From: Channallabes apus
Lineage: Eukaryota > Chordata > Actinopteri > Siluriformes > Clariidae
DNA length: 64,000 bases
Assembly (NCBI GenBank): GCA_030522415.1
Contig: CM060121.1
Coordinates: forward strand, 7,442,476-7,506,475
Direction: 5' to 3'
Of the stretch, positions 1 through 12,350 are shown in pieces. The notes below the pieces were generated by a model that was not told where the DNA came from, made no database searches, and saw only the letters and a list, made by a program, of their open reading frames with translations. The number at the start of each line of letters is the position of its first letter. Positions within the stretch are counted from its first letter, which is position 1. The position numbers and the translations under genes were made by a program.

Positions 1-1279
1 ATTTCTTGTGCAACTAGTTACTAGTTACCTTTTTGCATTAAGACGGCTTAATTTTATTTACAGTGTAGATAAATAGATAAACAACATATACTTATCCACC
101 TTAAATATTGCGCCATACCAGTCTGAGAGCACCCGATCTTGTACGATTTCACAGTCCCTGACCACATAAAGTACCCTAAAATAGTTTACAGTTTTCATTA
201 TTTTGCAGGAATGTGTGAATCCATTTAATATTCCATGCTCAAAACATATTTTTCCAATGAGTCATGATGAATACCCATGAGCAAAGATAGGAAATGTTGA
301 GAAACCATAATACACACATCTGATTGGTTGATTTAGGGTGTTTTCACATTTTGACTTGGGATCGTTTCTGAGTACACTTGACCCTAAAGTCTGGTTAATT
401 TCCCTCAGTAAGAACACAAGCATTCCATTCTCAAGTCTGCTAAAAAAGGTGGCCTCAGGCACAGTTAGAATCAGATAGGAAAGCCTGACCACGGAAGAGA
501 ACCGCTGTTTAGTGATCCAATGTCATTGTGCCATCTGTCTCCTCTAAAATCTCTTCTCTATGGAGCATAGTATCCACCAATCTCATCCTCTGACCTGATA
601 AAATAGTTGATAAAGCAGGAAGGCGCAAACATTGCTCTTGACATTTTTTCCAAAATATTAATAATTTTAGGCAAAGCACTAAAAAAGAGATCATCTTCCT
701 TGTTCTCTCCTTCTCTTTGTGTTTAATGGCAGCTCACAAAATAACTTGGTGCCACCAGCTGTATAGGAGATTTTAAATACACAAAGTGTACCCGAGTACG
801 GAGAATAATAATAATGTGAACACTGAGGGAGTGGGGCAGCAATCGTTCCTGTTCATGGTAAAAATCAATCATGCCTAAGGTGAAAGTGCCCTTAAGGAAA
901 TGATGGCAAAATTGCAGATACTGTATTAGAGTTTATATACTGTAGGTTTCAATTTTAGTTTTAGAGGGAAAATGTATTAATTAACTAATTAATTAATTAA
1001 TTTAGTTAAAAACCAACATCCTTTAACTGAGCAATATGTATTTATAGATGTTTTTTTTTTTACTCTTTTTGTTTTGTTTAGTTTTTCAGAGTGTTTAGAT
1101 TTTTTTGTAGTTTACTTTAATTAAACTTTACTAAAGTGTTATTGCAGTTAAATATTTTAAACCAATTTTATTTGGATTTGTTAGCCATCGGTTCATATTG
1201 TAAATATTGTTGTAAATATTGTAAATACTTTCGTCATATTAAGGGCAGTAGGAGGTTGATGCCATTTATTTTGTTATAT
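1..1279. other. AT-rich DNA, no gene recognised
   Basis: No coding pattern or recognisable repeat family is visible on either strand. The short open frames here lack domains and codon structure. The one local structure is a run of TTAA/TTAATTAA-type palindromic units at about 976-1006. Confidence 0.6.
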
Positions 1280-1535
1280 ATATTTAGTACTCTGTTTTTG
1301 GTTAGGGAGTTAGGGAAGCCTTGTGTATCTTGTTTTATTTTCTTTTGACTTAGAAATTTAGTTCTTTTTAAAAGAAGACCATTTTGTTTATTATTTTGGC
1401 CTTGTCAACCTCTGAAGTTTGTAACCCTTATCATTTTGTCTAGAAATAAAAAGAAACACCATTTCCTAATCCCTTTGGTAGTGAGACTCCTTCACTCACC
1501 GTTTGCTACGACACAGACCCCTAGACAGTCGTAAC
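1280..1535 (+). repeat. possible decayed LTR end or other dispersed repeat
   Basis: The stretch ends in a GTCGTAACA-like sequence after an AATAAA at about 1444-1450, which resembles the 3' end of an LTR. Within it, a 24-25 base block at about 1379-1403 recurs exactly inside the hAT-like element at 16431-17663 (about 17077-17101). A nearby 'gttagggagt..gggaag' segment is also similar in both places. No partner LTR, primer site or coding remnant is attached, so the LTR assignment is weak; the repeat status itself is better supported. Confidence 0.3.
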
Positions 1536-2738
1536 ACTCAGTTTTTGCCTTAAGATTTGTTTTCTATAATATCTCTGTACCCTTTTACAGTACAAAGCAT
1601 TTTTTCTGCATTGACACTGTGATTATTGTTATACTGAAGAAAAATCAGATCTATGTTAATTACTACCTTTAAGTACTATGTGTATGGTATTTAAGATTGT
1701 GTGCATGTGTGCGCATGTGTATATGCATGTGCATTTGTGTGTAACACAATAGGACATTGAAGAGGCCACGTTGTTAAAAATATCAGACCTGTGTGGATTA
1801 GCACACAATCAATCACATTCGTGTGGCACTGACACTTACAGTAGGACAGACAAAGGCTTATGCATAGGGCCTTAAAGACACACACACTCACACACACACA
1901 CACACACACACACTTGGGGATATTGTGTTTCGTCTGCGGGGACCGGACAGGTGGTGCTACAGGAGAGCAAACAGTTGTCTCCATGTTTTCTCCACTTATA
2001 TTACATTAGAAATATTTATATAGCTACATACAGTATATCACATATATACAGTGATGACTTGCTTAACATTGCTTTATAATTAATAAGATAACTCTTACTG
2101 AGATGTAGAAATGAATAGGCTGATAAAATGATATATACTGTAGATAGTCACGCACAGTCATGCTTCAACTTGTAGCAAAAAGGGTAAAAGGTCATGTGAT
2201 GCAAACCTAAGCGAAGTTATTGTGTCCCCTTAATGAGAACAAGGACTCAGCTGTTCTATTGTGGGAGCCACTCAAGAACTTCTTGTTAACAGAGTTCAGG
2301 CACCAGCACCTGTTTTACTTATACACACACAAGTTGATACAGTGGATATAGTGTGTGAAATGATTTTATGTCGTCCTAGGAACCAATTGTCCCCTACGAC
2401 GATAAGAATATCTGACAGTTTTATGTGGACATTTTGGCTGGTCCCCATAAGGGCAGTTGTACGTATGTGAATATGTGCATGGCTGACGACTGTATTTATG
2501 TAGTTGACTTCACCCCATCCCCCCCCCACCACACAACAGCTCACACACAAAAAAAAATATTTTTTATTATAAGGATATTTTTTAAAGAAAAATATAGAAT
2601 TATTAAGTTATAAAAAAGAAAATTGTGAGACACTGTGTTTGTGTGTGTACAGTATGTGTGTGTGTGTGTGTGTTAGTGAGGAACTAGTACATTTGCCTCT
2701 AACTAATATAATATAATGTTCATTATACGGACTAGGCT

Positions 2739-2740
<2 letters not shown>

Positions 2741-2820
<80 letters not shown>
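2741..2820 (+). repeat. (GT)40 microsatellite
   Basis: An uninterrupted GT run of 80 bases. Only about 37 bases separate it from an AC run of similar length, so the two form inverted arms. Confidence 0.97.
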
Positions 2821-2823
<3 letters not shown>

Positions 2824-2852
2824 CTACACAATTACAGTAATACTAGCTGGGC

Positions 2853-2857
<5 letters not shown>

Positions 2858-2940
<83 letters not shown>
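2858..2940 (+). repeat. (AC)41 microsatellite
   Basis: An uninterrupted AC run of about 83 bases, the reverse complement of the GT run just upstream. Confidence 0.97.
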
Positions 2941-2942
<2 letters not shown>

Positions 2943-3662
2943 CAAACAGAAGCATATGTGTGCAATAATTGATTGATTTGATTACGATTAATAGCATCTG
3001 TTTCACAATAGAAAAAATAGCAATCATAAGATTTGTTGTAAGTCCTCCAGCTTTTGAAGACAGTAGATTTGTGCAGGAAAATTTTGTGGACTAGTCTCAA
3101 TAAAGAAATTAGATGTTATTTGGTAGGGTGTTACAGAATACTGAAAAACATTTGAAAATATATGAAAAATCATGTATCAGTGAATATATATTAAGTGCAT
3201 ACTTTCTCCTCTAATAAAATATGTAAGCTTTGAACACAAATACAGAATGATAAGCAATGATAAATAATGGTATTTTACGTCAAACGCTTCAAATTGCATA
3301 CAAAGTATTAAGTACATTTACTGAATGCATTATAATACAATAGATTTAATATCAATATCTAAAACTGATAACCCCAAAAGGACAATAATATTTGGCTGTG
3401 TGTGGCCCAGCTGGTATTGCTGTGTGTAATGTAACTGTAAGAAGAGTGTGTATACTGTATATATCATGAGTTTATCTTATCATGGGGACCAAATTTTACT
3501 GTTCTGCAAAGAATATTTGACATTTGGTTGTTCACCAGAGGGTTTTTTTATTTTTTTGTTTTTACACACATTGTGCAGTGTGTAGGTTTATAGTGAGGAC
3601 GTAATATCCCCATAAGGACAGCAAACCATATACTACTTTAGTCTCTCTCTCTCTCTTTCTAA

Positions 3663-3663
<1 letters not shown>

Positions 3664-3729
<66 letters not shown>
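3664..3729 (+). repeat. (AC)n microsatellite
   Basis: About 33 AC units, preceded by a short (CT)n tract at about 3642-3656. Confidence 0.97.
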
Positions 3730-3736
<7 letters not shown>

Positions 3737-3974
3737 TCCTTGTTGAAAAAAATGACAAAAACTATCCCCTCTGTAAATCCCATCCTCCTTAATAATGCTG
3801 TGTATTATGTTAATTTTGTCATAAAAATGAAATATTAAACTCTCTATGTATGATCATCTTCAAACTAATAACGGCGATTAGCCAATCAGAATTCAATATT
3901 ATAACGCGCTGCTGCCCAGCTCACGCAAGTTTGTGTCATTTTTCGAACTGTTCGCACATTACCCTCTGCGTCAA

Positions 3975-4117
3975 AGCAAGAAGCGCATGCTTCTAGGTAC
4001 ACGTCAAACCAAGACTTGCTTGTTTTTCAAGTCAGAATTTATAAAAAAAAAAAAAAATCATTGCTCGTCTTGCGGAACACTCGCAAACCGCGTTACTCGC
4101 AATCCGAGGTTCCACTG
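3975..4117 (-). mobile_element. Tigger-like (Tc1/mariner superfamily) end fragment
   Basis: Read on the minus strand, this begins CAGTGGAACCTCGGATTG and is bordered by TA at 4118-4119. It matches the left end of the complete copy at 31981-33006, including the 'gcgcatgcttct' block. No transposase is present. It is a truncated non-autonomous copy containing an A-tract at about 4041-4055. Confidence 0.75.
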
Positions 4118-4119
4118 TA

Positions 4120-4649
4120 ATTAAATACTATTAAAAGTTGGTGTATTGAATTTTTAAATAATTATATGACAGTTACAAAAAAGTTATTTGGTTATTAGAC
4201 AAAACCTGCTTTCAATAAAATAAACATTATTTCAGTTCATCTTTTAATGTCTGATTATGTTATTTATACAAAAATGTTACAACTGAAAGGTCGTTTCAAA
4301 AGAAATGTTTGACAATCCACATCTCACTGTCCTACATTCAATTTCATCTTTTGAATTACATTTTTTCTAAAATTAAAAACAAAAAATTATGTAGTTTGTT
4401 CCTAAGTTGATACGTAGTATAAAATAGTTGAATCTTCAACTTCTATAAATTTTAATAAATGTATAAATTATACATTAATTAATTCATTTGTATACAAAAT
4501 TATACATTTTATAAAACTTAAAGGTTATAAAGACTAAGGTCTGTAGTAGAGTATCATTTGCTCAGACTGTGTGCGTGTGTGTGTGTGTCTGTGTGTCTTA
4601 ACATCCTTGTCTGAGCTGATCGAACATTCAAATAATCAACTAAAATACC

Positions 4650-4687
<38 letters not shown>

Positions 4688-5570
4688 CTCTCTCTCTTTC
4701 TCCCCACAGTACATTTAAATCTTTTTCCCAGACCTCACAGATATTTAAATAACACGGCTGTGTGTGTGTGTGTGCGTGTGTGTGTGTGTGTGTGTCTGGG
4801 CAGCAGCAATGGAAAGACACTGCAGAGATATGACATGTGTGAAAATAGGCTGAAGAATTTTATTAAACCTTTACTACGAAGAGAGAGAGGGTGTGGGGAG
4901 GGGGGATATGACAGACATGTGAAGACCAGCATCAGCATTTAGTTTACACCTAGCCTGCATCATAAAGCTGCACAGGATTATAGAATATGTCAAGGCTGAA
5001 CCATCTCTCCTATCATTCCTCCAGTAAACATTCCAGAGAGTTTGGCTACTGTACAGAGAAAGAAAGAAAAAGGAAACGAAGAGGAGAAATAAAGCAAGAG
5101 AAGGAAAATGGCAGGGTGAGGTGGGGTGTGGTGGGGGACATACAGTAACAGAGAGGAAGATGGGGAGGGTGATGGGGTTTGGGGTTGTACCCGTCTGTAA
5201 GTGTTTAGCTCTCATTCGTCTTCATGTGGTTTGTGTGATGAAGCAGCCCTCATCTCCCACTTTAAAGTTCCTTTAGGAATCCATCGTTCTTTTTTTTTTC
5301 TTCTAACCTCATATACTCAACTCCTTGCTCTTTCTAATCTAGTCTTAATGTAATTGAGACATGTAACTGGCATTTTATCTGTACTCTGTATGGAAAAGTC
5401 ATTTATTACAGTACATTATCATTGCAAGTTTAATGTCCTAGTAATTTATAATAACTTATTTTTACTTATAATTGTATAGTAGTACTGCATCTACAGTACA
5501 GTGTAGTACTTATATAGTAACTAGTTCAGTATACTAATATAGTATCATTGGTCTGATAGTACAGTATCTC
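4120..5570. other. no gene recognised; CT and GT tracts
   Basis: Contains (CT)n at about 4653-4697 and (GT)n at about 4761-4796, followed by a purine-rich stretch (about 4875-5180) with many GAGA/GGGG runs. The open frames over these tracts are repeat translations. The non-repetitive parts show no coding or RNA signature that I can support. Confidence 0.55.
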
Positions 5571-5882
5571 CAGAGGTGGAAAGTAACGAATTACATTTAC
5601 TCGCGTTACTGTAATTGAGTAGTTTTTCTTGTGTATTTCTACTTTTTAAAGTAGTTTTACTTTACTTTTACTTAAGTACGTTTTGTTTGAAGTATTGTAA
5701 TTCGCTACATTTTAAATCATATTCGCTACTGAGTAAAAAATAAATGAATGAAAATGCTAAAATAATAAAAAATATTATGCTTCGTATAAATGCTCCGTTG
5801 CGCCGCGTGTGTGTATCATGTCCAGACTCCACTCCAGGTTTTCTGACTGTCCCCACATCGGCATCTTCCTGACATTCCACAC
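5571..5882 (+). mobile_element. truncated hAT-like element (5' end only)
   Basis: Starts with CAGAGGTGGAAAGTAACG, the same terminus as the complete copy at 16431-17663, and stays closely similar to it until 'ccacacgg' at about 5882. It then switches directly into a SINE-related sequence. The opposite terminus is missing. Confidence 0.85.
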
Positions 5883-5883
5883 G

Positions 5884-5998
5884 GAATTTTGGAAACGCCA
5901 GTTAGCCTAATCTGCATGTCTTTGGACTGTGGGAGGAAATCGGAGTACCCAGAGAAAACCCACCAAGCACGAGGAGAACATGCAAACACCATGCACAT
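5884..5998 (-). repeat. fragment of tRNA-headed SINE-like repeat
   Basis: Matches the middle part of the full copy at 26529-26860, including the segments 'cagttagcctaatctgcatg' and 'ggagaacatgcaaac'. The tRNA-like head and the GAAT-type tail are both missing. Confidence 0.8.
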
Positions 5999-8089
5999 CA
6001 TTATTATAACTATAATCTATAATTACTTTGTAAGTCACAGTGCAGTGATATTTTTTTGTAACGCAATACATCGTAGAAGACTGCCTTGATAGCATTGTAG
6101 GAACTTTTATTTAGTAGTGTTGTCTGTAACTTTTTTAGATCGCAAGTTGAAATGAATTTTAAATGATATCTGAAGCTGCAATGGCTTTTTGAAAATGTAA
6201 ATATGTCAACTTCCATGGAGAATGTTGAAGCACCGCTATGTTATTGTTGTACCTACAGTAATTGTGCCAGTGCCAGTATAAATGAGACCGTATCTTAAAT
6301 TATACAAACATGATTATCTTTAAAGTAATAGCTCTGCGAGCTCTGTCAAAATGAAATGGCTCACAACAGCACACACATGCAAACACACAATATGGGCATC
6401 TCAATTTAAAAAAAAGTTCTCTCTGACCTCAAAACGACAAGATGTATTAGAGTATTAGTGTGCGTTTGTTTCTGTCAGTCGCTGCACTTTCATCAGATAG
6501 ATAACAACAGAAGATTCTCCAGAGCAGGTGCTAGTCTGGTAATGGCATTTTCCAGCACTTTGGTGAGTTGTACATAAACACATACTTTTAATACTAAGCG
6601 ACATAGAGTTAAAGTTTGAAATGCTTCCTTGCTAAATTTTAAAATAAGTGATGAATCCATGAGCCTTTCTGAGAAAAATGTGACTGATGTTATTTATAAG
6701 CTTACAGTGGAAATATCATGATACTCGATGATATTTGGTACTTGTATATCAAGATTCGCTCATTTTTCAAGTCAAAATTTTTTTAAAAATATTTCTCGTT
6801 GCAATCCGAAGTTCCGCTGTTTATAGTAAAAAATCACTGATATTTTTTGAGGGGTTTTGTTGGGTCTCATGAAGAGGCAAAGCTGTGTGCATTTTTTAAA
6901 TAAATTTTTTTTCTTTTATATAAATTCTGTAAAATTTATGCGCACCACACATGACTGCTGAGCTTATTAATTTTTGACACTTTTTTATGTGGGAAACATT
7001 TAATCCTTGGATTGCGAGCATAATTCATCCCATAAAATTTTTATTTATTTAAAAAAAAATCTCTCATCTTGCAAATCGCTCAGAGACCAAGTTATTCGCA
7101 ATCCAAGATTCCACTATAGTAAAACTATTTATTTATTAATTAAATGATTAATCATTCAACCAGAAAATTATTAATGTATTTGTTAAACTAATAAAATAAA
7201 TGAGTGAATGAATGAATGAATGAATGATCAATTAGATACAAAAATAATCTTTAGGTGCACCCCTAATGATAACAAAAATGCACGTATCATATAAATACCT
7301 AGATTTCCCATTGTCAGTTATATTTGTCAGTAAGTAATTTACTGTACTTGATTCCATTTAAGGGTCAACTATAGACCCATATTCAGGGTGAAAGTTTTTT
7401 TTTCTAATTTAAACATACTGTATATAACATAATAACTATGTTAGGTACAAAATATGGTTTATTGAAAATTGTACCTAAAGTCAAAATGATTTGTTTTTCT
7501 TTTATTCATGAATTTCAACATGTGCTTCATTTGTTGTCCAGAAAATGTTCTTTTGAGGTCACAAACACTGCCAGTCTCTTAAAAATCTGCATACCAACAT
7601 TTGATACTTTTAACATCTGGTGGATCTCATACACATTTTTTTGAACCTTAGTTGAACTGTAACTGGACGAGTTTGTTTCATGACACCACAAACCGTACCA
7701 TGCTTTCTTTGCCACAGACACCATGTTGATACTGATAATTGCAGTGCACCTGTACAGGAAGAAAAATTTAATGATCTAACAAATTGACACAACTTTTCAT
7801 ATTCAGCAAGCATCACTTGTAAGTTATGATTTTGTAATCAGTTAATGTGCTCTAAGAATGTTAGTACTGTGTGCTTTTATTTTAAATTGATCTAAATATA
7901 GGCTATTAATTAAATAAAGTAACTTATTTTATTCATGTGATGTAATAGGTTCCACTTTTTCATGTAACTTGGAAATGTGCAGAGATTTCTTAGTTCCAGG
8001 CCACGTGCAGCCTGTGCATTTAAAGTTGTGATGAGGTTTGCAGCACAATTTACCAAAACACAATATCATGCAGAAAACAGAAAGTCTCA

Positions 8090-8095
<6 letters not shown>
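5999..8095. other. no gene recognised; small Tigger-like pieces
   Basis: Mostly AT-rich sequence without coding signal. Two short pieces resemble Tigger-like ends: about 6745-6817 ('gcaatccgaagttccgctg') and 7003-7114, where a right-end-like segment ('ccttggattgcgagca') is joined to a left-end-like one ('gcaatccaagattccact'). A (GAAT)n tract lies at about 7203-7228. Confidence 0.5.
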
Positions 8096-8098
<3 letters not shown>

Positions 8099-8167
<69 letters not shown>

Positions 8168-8231
8168 AGAGTGAAAGAGATTTCATCCATCATGTGTGTG
8201 TGGTGTGTGTGTGTGTGTGTGCGTGTGTGTG
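8099..8231 (+). repeat. (AC)n followed by inverted (GT)n
   Basis: About 34 AC units (8099-8166) are followed after roughly 25 bases by an imperfect GT tract (about 8191-8231), giving two complementary arms. Confidence 0.9.
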
Positions 8232-8985
8232 ATTTTAAATAATGATAATTACAGAAAAGTTCAAATGTTCTGTTTTAAAATAATTGCATTGCAATTAATT
8301 ATATTAGGACTGTGCATGTGTTATGGTTTAAGATGGAGTTCAGATTTTTCACACAGATGCTTTTTTTACAGGGCCAGACTGAAACAGGGGCAGTGACATT
8401 TAAATAACTTACGTTTATATTACACAATTAAGCAATATCACAAGAGTGGGAGTGCTGCTGTACTGAATATCAGCATGAACGCTATGCCAGCCAAAGATAT
8501 AACAGATGTGCTGATAAAGTAATAGGGTTCTGGGGTTGAATCCCAAATATCGTTAAATGGAAAGCAAGCATGCTATTTAGGGTGTGCAGTTTCTGGTTCC
8601 AAAAATTAAGTAGTGGATCAATGGTGTCCAGGGTGAAGAGGCTCCTAGTACCAATTGCGAAGGAGCTGCAGCTCACCCTGTGCCACGAATTGTATTTGAA
8701 GCAGGGAACACTGTGGCGACAACAGCAGGACCATGGTACCTGGTTTTAAGTGGGTCATTCTGGCACCAAGCTTTCCTCAAAAGCTCAACATCTGTTCTGA
8801 TGCTCAGTTCTAGCCACATGCTCACATCTGGCTTTACCACAGTCTCTCAGTGTCGATAAACCTAACAAAAGTTTTTTTTTGTTTTTTTTTTTTGTGGGAA
8901 TGGGGGCTGTGGCTACTTTGGACCTCTCCTGTATTTCTGGACATTATTTTACTTGTGCGTTGCATTGGAACCGTTTATTCACAAT
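8232..8985. other. no feature resolved; possible extension of gypsy remnant
   Basis: This lies directly downstream, in the minus-strand sense, of the decayed Ty3/gypsy integrase piece at about 9010-9150. It could hold that element's 3' end, but I could not match any of it to a GPY/F module or chromodomain. It has T-rich tracts at about 8872-8892. Confidence 0.4.
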
Positions 8986-10012
8986 TGTTCATAAGCTTTA
9001 GAACATGCATCCCATAGAAACAGGGTGGGATAATAGCCTAAACCACACTGTAAAGAGGTTAAATGGGTGGCAGAATGGTGAAGTGAGTTCTGGGTGTATT
9101 CAGTCCATAGGGGGAAAACTCCACCAATCATTTGGATGCTTAAAACAGTACGTTCTTAGCAAGGTTCCTTACTTTCAATTTCCTGTGGCTGTTTTGTATG
9201 AGCCCATGTGATAACCTTTCACCTAATATGAGCAGGAACCAAGCAGTACCTGGTGGCTTTTGGGGGGTTGGTGCTTCTTATCTCCCAGTATGTGTCTCAT
9301 GTGATGTTGGAGGCAGAATTGTTTCATGGAGGGGGGTTGGTAGGAGGCATGGAACTGATGTGAGAAAGAATTAGCTTTTGTGTTCTTAGAGCCAGGTCTG
9401 TATAAGATGGTGAAAATAAACCATGTAAAAAAAAAAACATTACCCAGAAAGCCTGATAGGGATTCAGTTTCTTGGCTGACATGAAATATTCCACATCCCT
9501 ATGATCAGGTACTGTAGTATGGTGAATTGGTGAACAGTTCCTTTGAGCCAGTGGCACCACCCTTCTATGCCAGTTTAACAGGTAGAAATTGTTTGTTGTC
9601 CATATCAATATTATATTCTGCTGTGGTGAGTGTTCTGGAGAAGGCCAGCATAGGATGTATTGTTGGATTCTTTCCAAATTGTTGAGATAATAAAAGTCTC
9701 AAAAAGAAAACTCCAATCTTCCATAAGAATCTACTTTGACGATGGTAGGGTTGGTTTGGTAGGGTTGGCCATTTAAAAATTTTTTGCTGTGGTAAATGCA
9801 GTTTTTGGCTTTTGGAAGGTCTTTTCAGTGGCTGGATTCCATGTTGGATGCTTGGATTTCTTTTTAAGAAGAGACATAATTGGACGAGCTAGAGCCCAAA
9901 ATGAACTCTTACTTTGAAGCATGACCACTCTCTGAGGGCTGATAATGTAACCAGGGAACAAAAAGAGACTTGACAGAAAATTACCATTTCCAGAGTTGTA
10001 AATCCCAAACAT
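8986..10012 (-). pseudogene. decayed Ty3/gypsy pol fragment (RT end, RNase H, integrase)
   Basis: Minus-strand translation gives consecutive but frameshifted pieces of Ty3/gypsy pol. At 10012-9773 there is a segment containing GYIISPQ, then NPATEKTF and KTAFTTA, matching the RT thumb/connection region. At 9677-9324 a segment with DHRDVEYFMSAKKLNPYQA matches the RNase H region; the intact element at 57-61 kb has DHRNLEYIQQAKRLNPRQA. At about 9150-9010 a segment with [12 protein letters not shown] and LGYYP matches the integrase region (EYAQNSLTHSTT and LGYQP in the intact copy). Several frameshifts and stops make it non-functional. No LTRs were found. It belongs to the same broad lineage as the intact copy but is far older. 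Confidence 0.85.
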
Positions 10013-11431
10013 GAAGGATAATCCAGGTCAAAAACATACAGTGATCAGACTAGAAAGCAGGGTCATAGTGCACAATGAATTTGTATTAATTATCCAAATT
10101 ATTTGAGGAGTTGCTATCCAGACGTCAAATGTAAATATAGATGTGTGCAGGACAGAGGTAGTCAAAAACACACAATCAGAGGTGTGTCTCAGTTGCAAGT
10201 ACTTGGAACTGATCTAAAATGCTTTTGTTTGTTTTTTCTGAATATTCTTATACAGGCTTGCATGGCATACGCCGGCTGCCTCTGAGCTCCAGGATCCTGG
10301 GTTTCATCCTGAGCTCAGGTTACTGTCTGTGCAATGTTTCCATGTTCGCACAATATCTCCCAGTGTGACTTTCTTCTCATTTCTCAAAAACATTCCATAA
10401 GCTGCTAAAATAAACGGCTCCTAGATCAAATGGACTGTTGTAGCATTGCATGTACACTGTAAATTCAAATATGACATTAAGGTACCTACAGTACTGTATG
10501 TGGCCAGCAGGGTACAGTTTTACTGAAGGCTGTAATGGCAGATAGAGATTGATGGATGAAAGGAACAGCTAAATAGTGAGTGGTAGTACTAATTATGATC
10601 CCAATATAACCAATGTTCTTTATTTCCTGTGTGTATCTGGTGATGTGGAGTAGAAGCATTTGAAGCTGGAAAGTGTTTACAGTTTACATACAGTTTATGT
10701 TTAAATCTGTACATAGTTCTGAGCTAAATTTAACTGGCAATGGAAAGCTGTTTTGTTAAAAATAAACTGCTGAAAGGCTAAAATCATATCTTTATCCCAT
10801 TTGGTTTCTTTGGTTTCATAGCAACAGCATAGCAACAGGTTTGGACGTCGCACAACGATTAAAAGTGGATGGACAAACAATTTTTATCTTAAAATTAGGG
10901 TCATGTTTAAGACTTGTGATAAAAAACATCTTAAGCTCCTTGGTATGGGAACAAATAGCTGGTTTAGTGGAAAGTCATGTTGTTAAAATTCATTTCTAAT
11001 TTGTATCTTGTTCTGTTTTGTACAGTATAGTTTATTTTTACATGGTACCCATTCACTTGAGGTTTTCTTCTCCAGTGTAGAACAATAGGCCACGTTTCTT
11101 TCTCCCTCTGTCATTTATGATGCATAAACATTTCTAGATCAGAGCAAACTCCTTGGTTAACTGTGGTGTCCTTACAAACACCACAGTGTTTCAGATTTAC
11201 ATTTCTGTTTTGATGTCTACGCCTACAGTTGCTCAGAATAGACGTTTAGAGCTCATGAATCAAAGTCAGGAATCTTTGTGCTTTCAGGGATATGTTCCAA
11301 TACTGTTTTTAACATGCCTTGTTGGTGACTTCTTCTCTCCAATTTTTTTTGCATCAGAGTGCCCTGGCCACCTTAAGGACCAGTCTGTTACTTTATAATA
11401 GATTGATGCCTATATAGAATTCATGGTCACA
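10013..11431. other. no gene recognised; possible degenerate SINE piece
   Basis: About 10270-10345 has a phrase like a repeat head ('ctgggtttcatcctgagctc', 'ggttactgtctgtgc') that recalls fish SINE-like families, but it is too decayed to assign. The rest shows no coding or repeat structure that I can name. Confidence 0.45.
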
Positions 11432-11535
11432 ACCTACTTACATTTACATTTACATTTAAGCATTTGGCAGACGCTTTTATCCAGAGCGACTTTTGCTTTA
11501 TCACTGGATAGATACTTACACTGGGTTAACTAGAG
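11432..11535 (-). mobile_element. LINE 3' tail, separated by hAT insertion
   Basis: Read on the minus strand, this ends in 'aagtcgctctggat' and 'gcgtctgccaaatg' followed by (AAATGT)n, a typical fish LINE/SINE 3' tail. It continues the LINE coding end at 12351-12624, from which the hAT element at 11536-12342 splits it. The same tail is present on the SINE at 23587-23774. Confidence 0.8.
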
Positions 11536-12342
11536 CAGTGTTTTTCAACCTTTTTTGAGCCAAGGTACATTTGAAAAAAATCACAAGGCACACCAACAAC
11601 CAAAACTGTAAAAAAAAAAAAAAGAAAAAGAAAAAATGAAACTCTGTAGCCTATATTAACAATATGTTAATATTGAAGTGTCTTGAACAGGAATCAAATA
11701 AACACAAAAAAGTATTTTATGATCTTTCATATTTCTTCTTCTTTCAAATAAAAAGTGCAATTAACAATATACTGTCATTCTTTTCAAAGTGTCTTGAATA
11801 GGAATCAAATAAACACAATGAAAACAGTCTTTTTTGATCTTTCATATTTCTACCTACTGAGTGTGAAACCTGGGCCTGTTTGGATGAACACAGAGCTGAT
11901 ATCCTGGCAGGAATTGAAGAAAGACACAAACGAAGCTCTTCCTCAACAGCTCTTAGTCTCTCTCTGTTTTTAGTTTTATAGCAGTCAGGGTTGAGGATAT
12001 GAGATGAGGGTATGCGGTTTCGCGCGGTGCCCGTAAGTACGGTTCATTATGATTCACCGCGAGTTTTTGGCACTGTGAGTACATTTCCATCTTTCCGCGC
12101 GAAGAATTAAATGTTTAATTTTTTTGACGGTCCTCGCGGACGTTTGCGGACCATGCAGAACTTCACAGAACATCAGCAGGCAATCGCGGCAGCTGCAATG
12201 GCATATTATTCGCAGACTTACTGTATTAGTTTTCAAAAAATGTTTTAGACCAATTAGGTGAAATTTAATAATTTCCCACGGCACACCTGACGACCTCTCA
12301 CGGCACACTAGTGTACCGCGGCACAGTGGTTGAAAAACACTG
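11536..12342 (+). mobile_element. non-autonomous hAT-like DNA transposon
   Basis: The termini are perfect 15-bp inverted repeats (CAGTGTTTTTCAACC at 11536 and its reverse complement ending at 12342). They are flanked by 8-bp duplications aactagag (11528-11535) and aactaggg (12343-12350), which differ at one base. An 8-bp duplication with CAG...CTG termini is the hAT signature. The 807-bp interior has no transposase frame. It inserted into the LINE 3' region. Confidence 0.88.
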
Positions 12343-12350
12343 AACTAGGG

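Larger units (their letters stand above)
1690..3790. repeat. microsatellite cluster with associated unit repeats
   Basis: Several CA/GT arrays (about 1878-1914, 2654-2672, 2741-2820, 2858-2940, 3664-3729) sit beside related short segments containing 'ggggac' and 'ccccataag' motifs (about 1917-1950, 2390-2460, 3480-3500, 3597-3625). That arrangement resembles the common fish repeat in which a GGGGAC-type unit is bordered by CA/GT tracts. All long open frames here are translations of the dinucleotides and are not genes. Confidence 0.6.

Noticed and set aside
2716..3100. Open frames rich in Cys-Val, Thr-His on both strands
   Set aside because: They translate CA/GT dinucleotide runs; none has a domain or non-repeat coding content.
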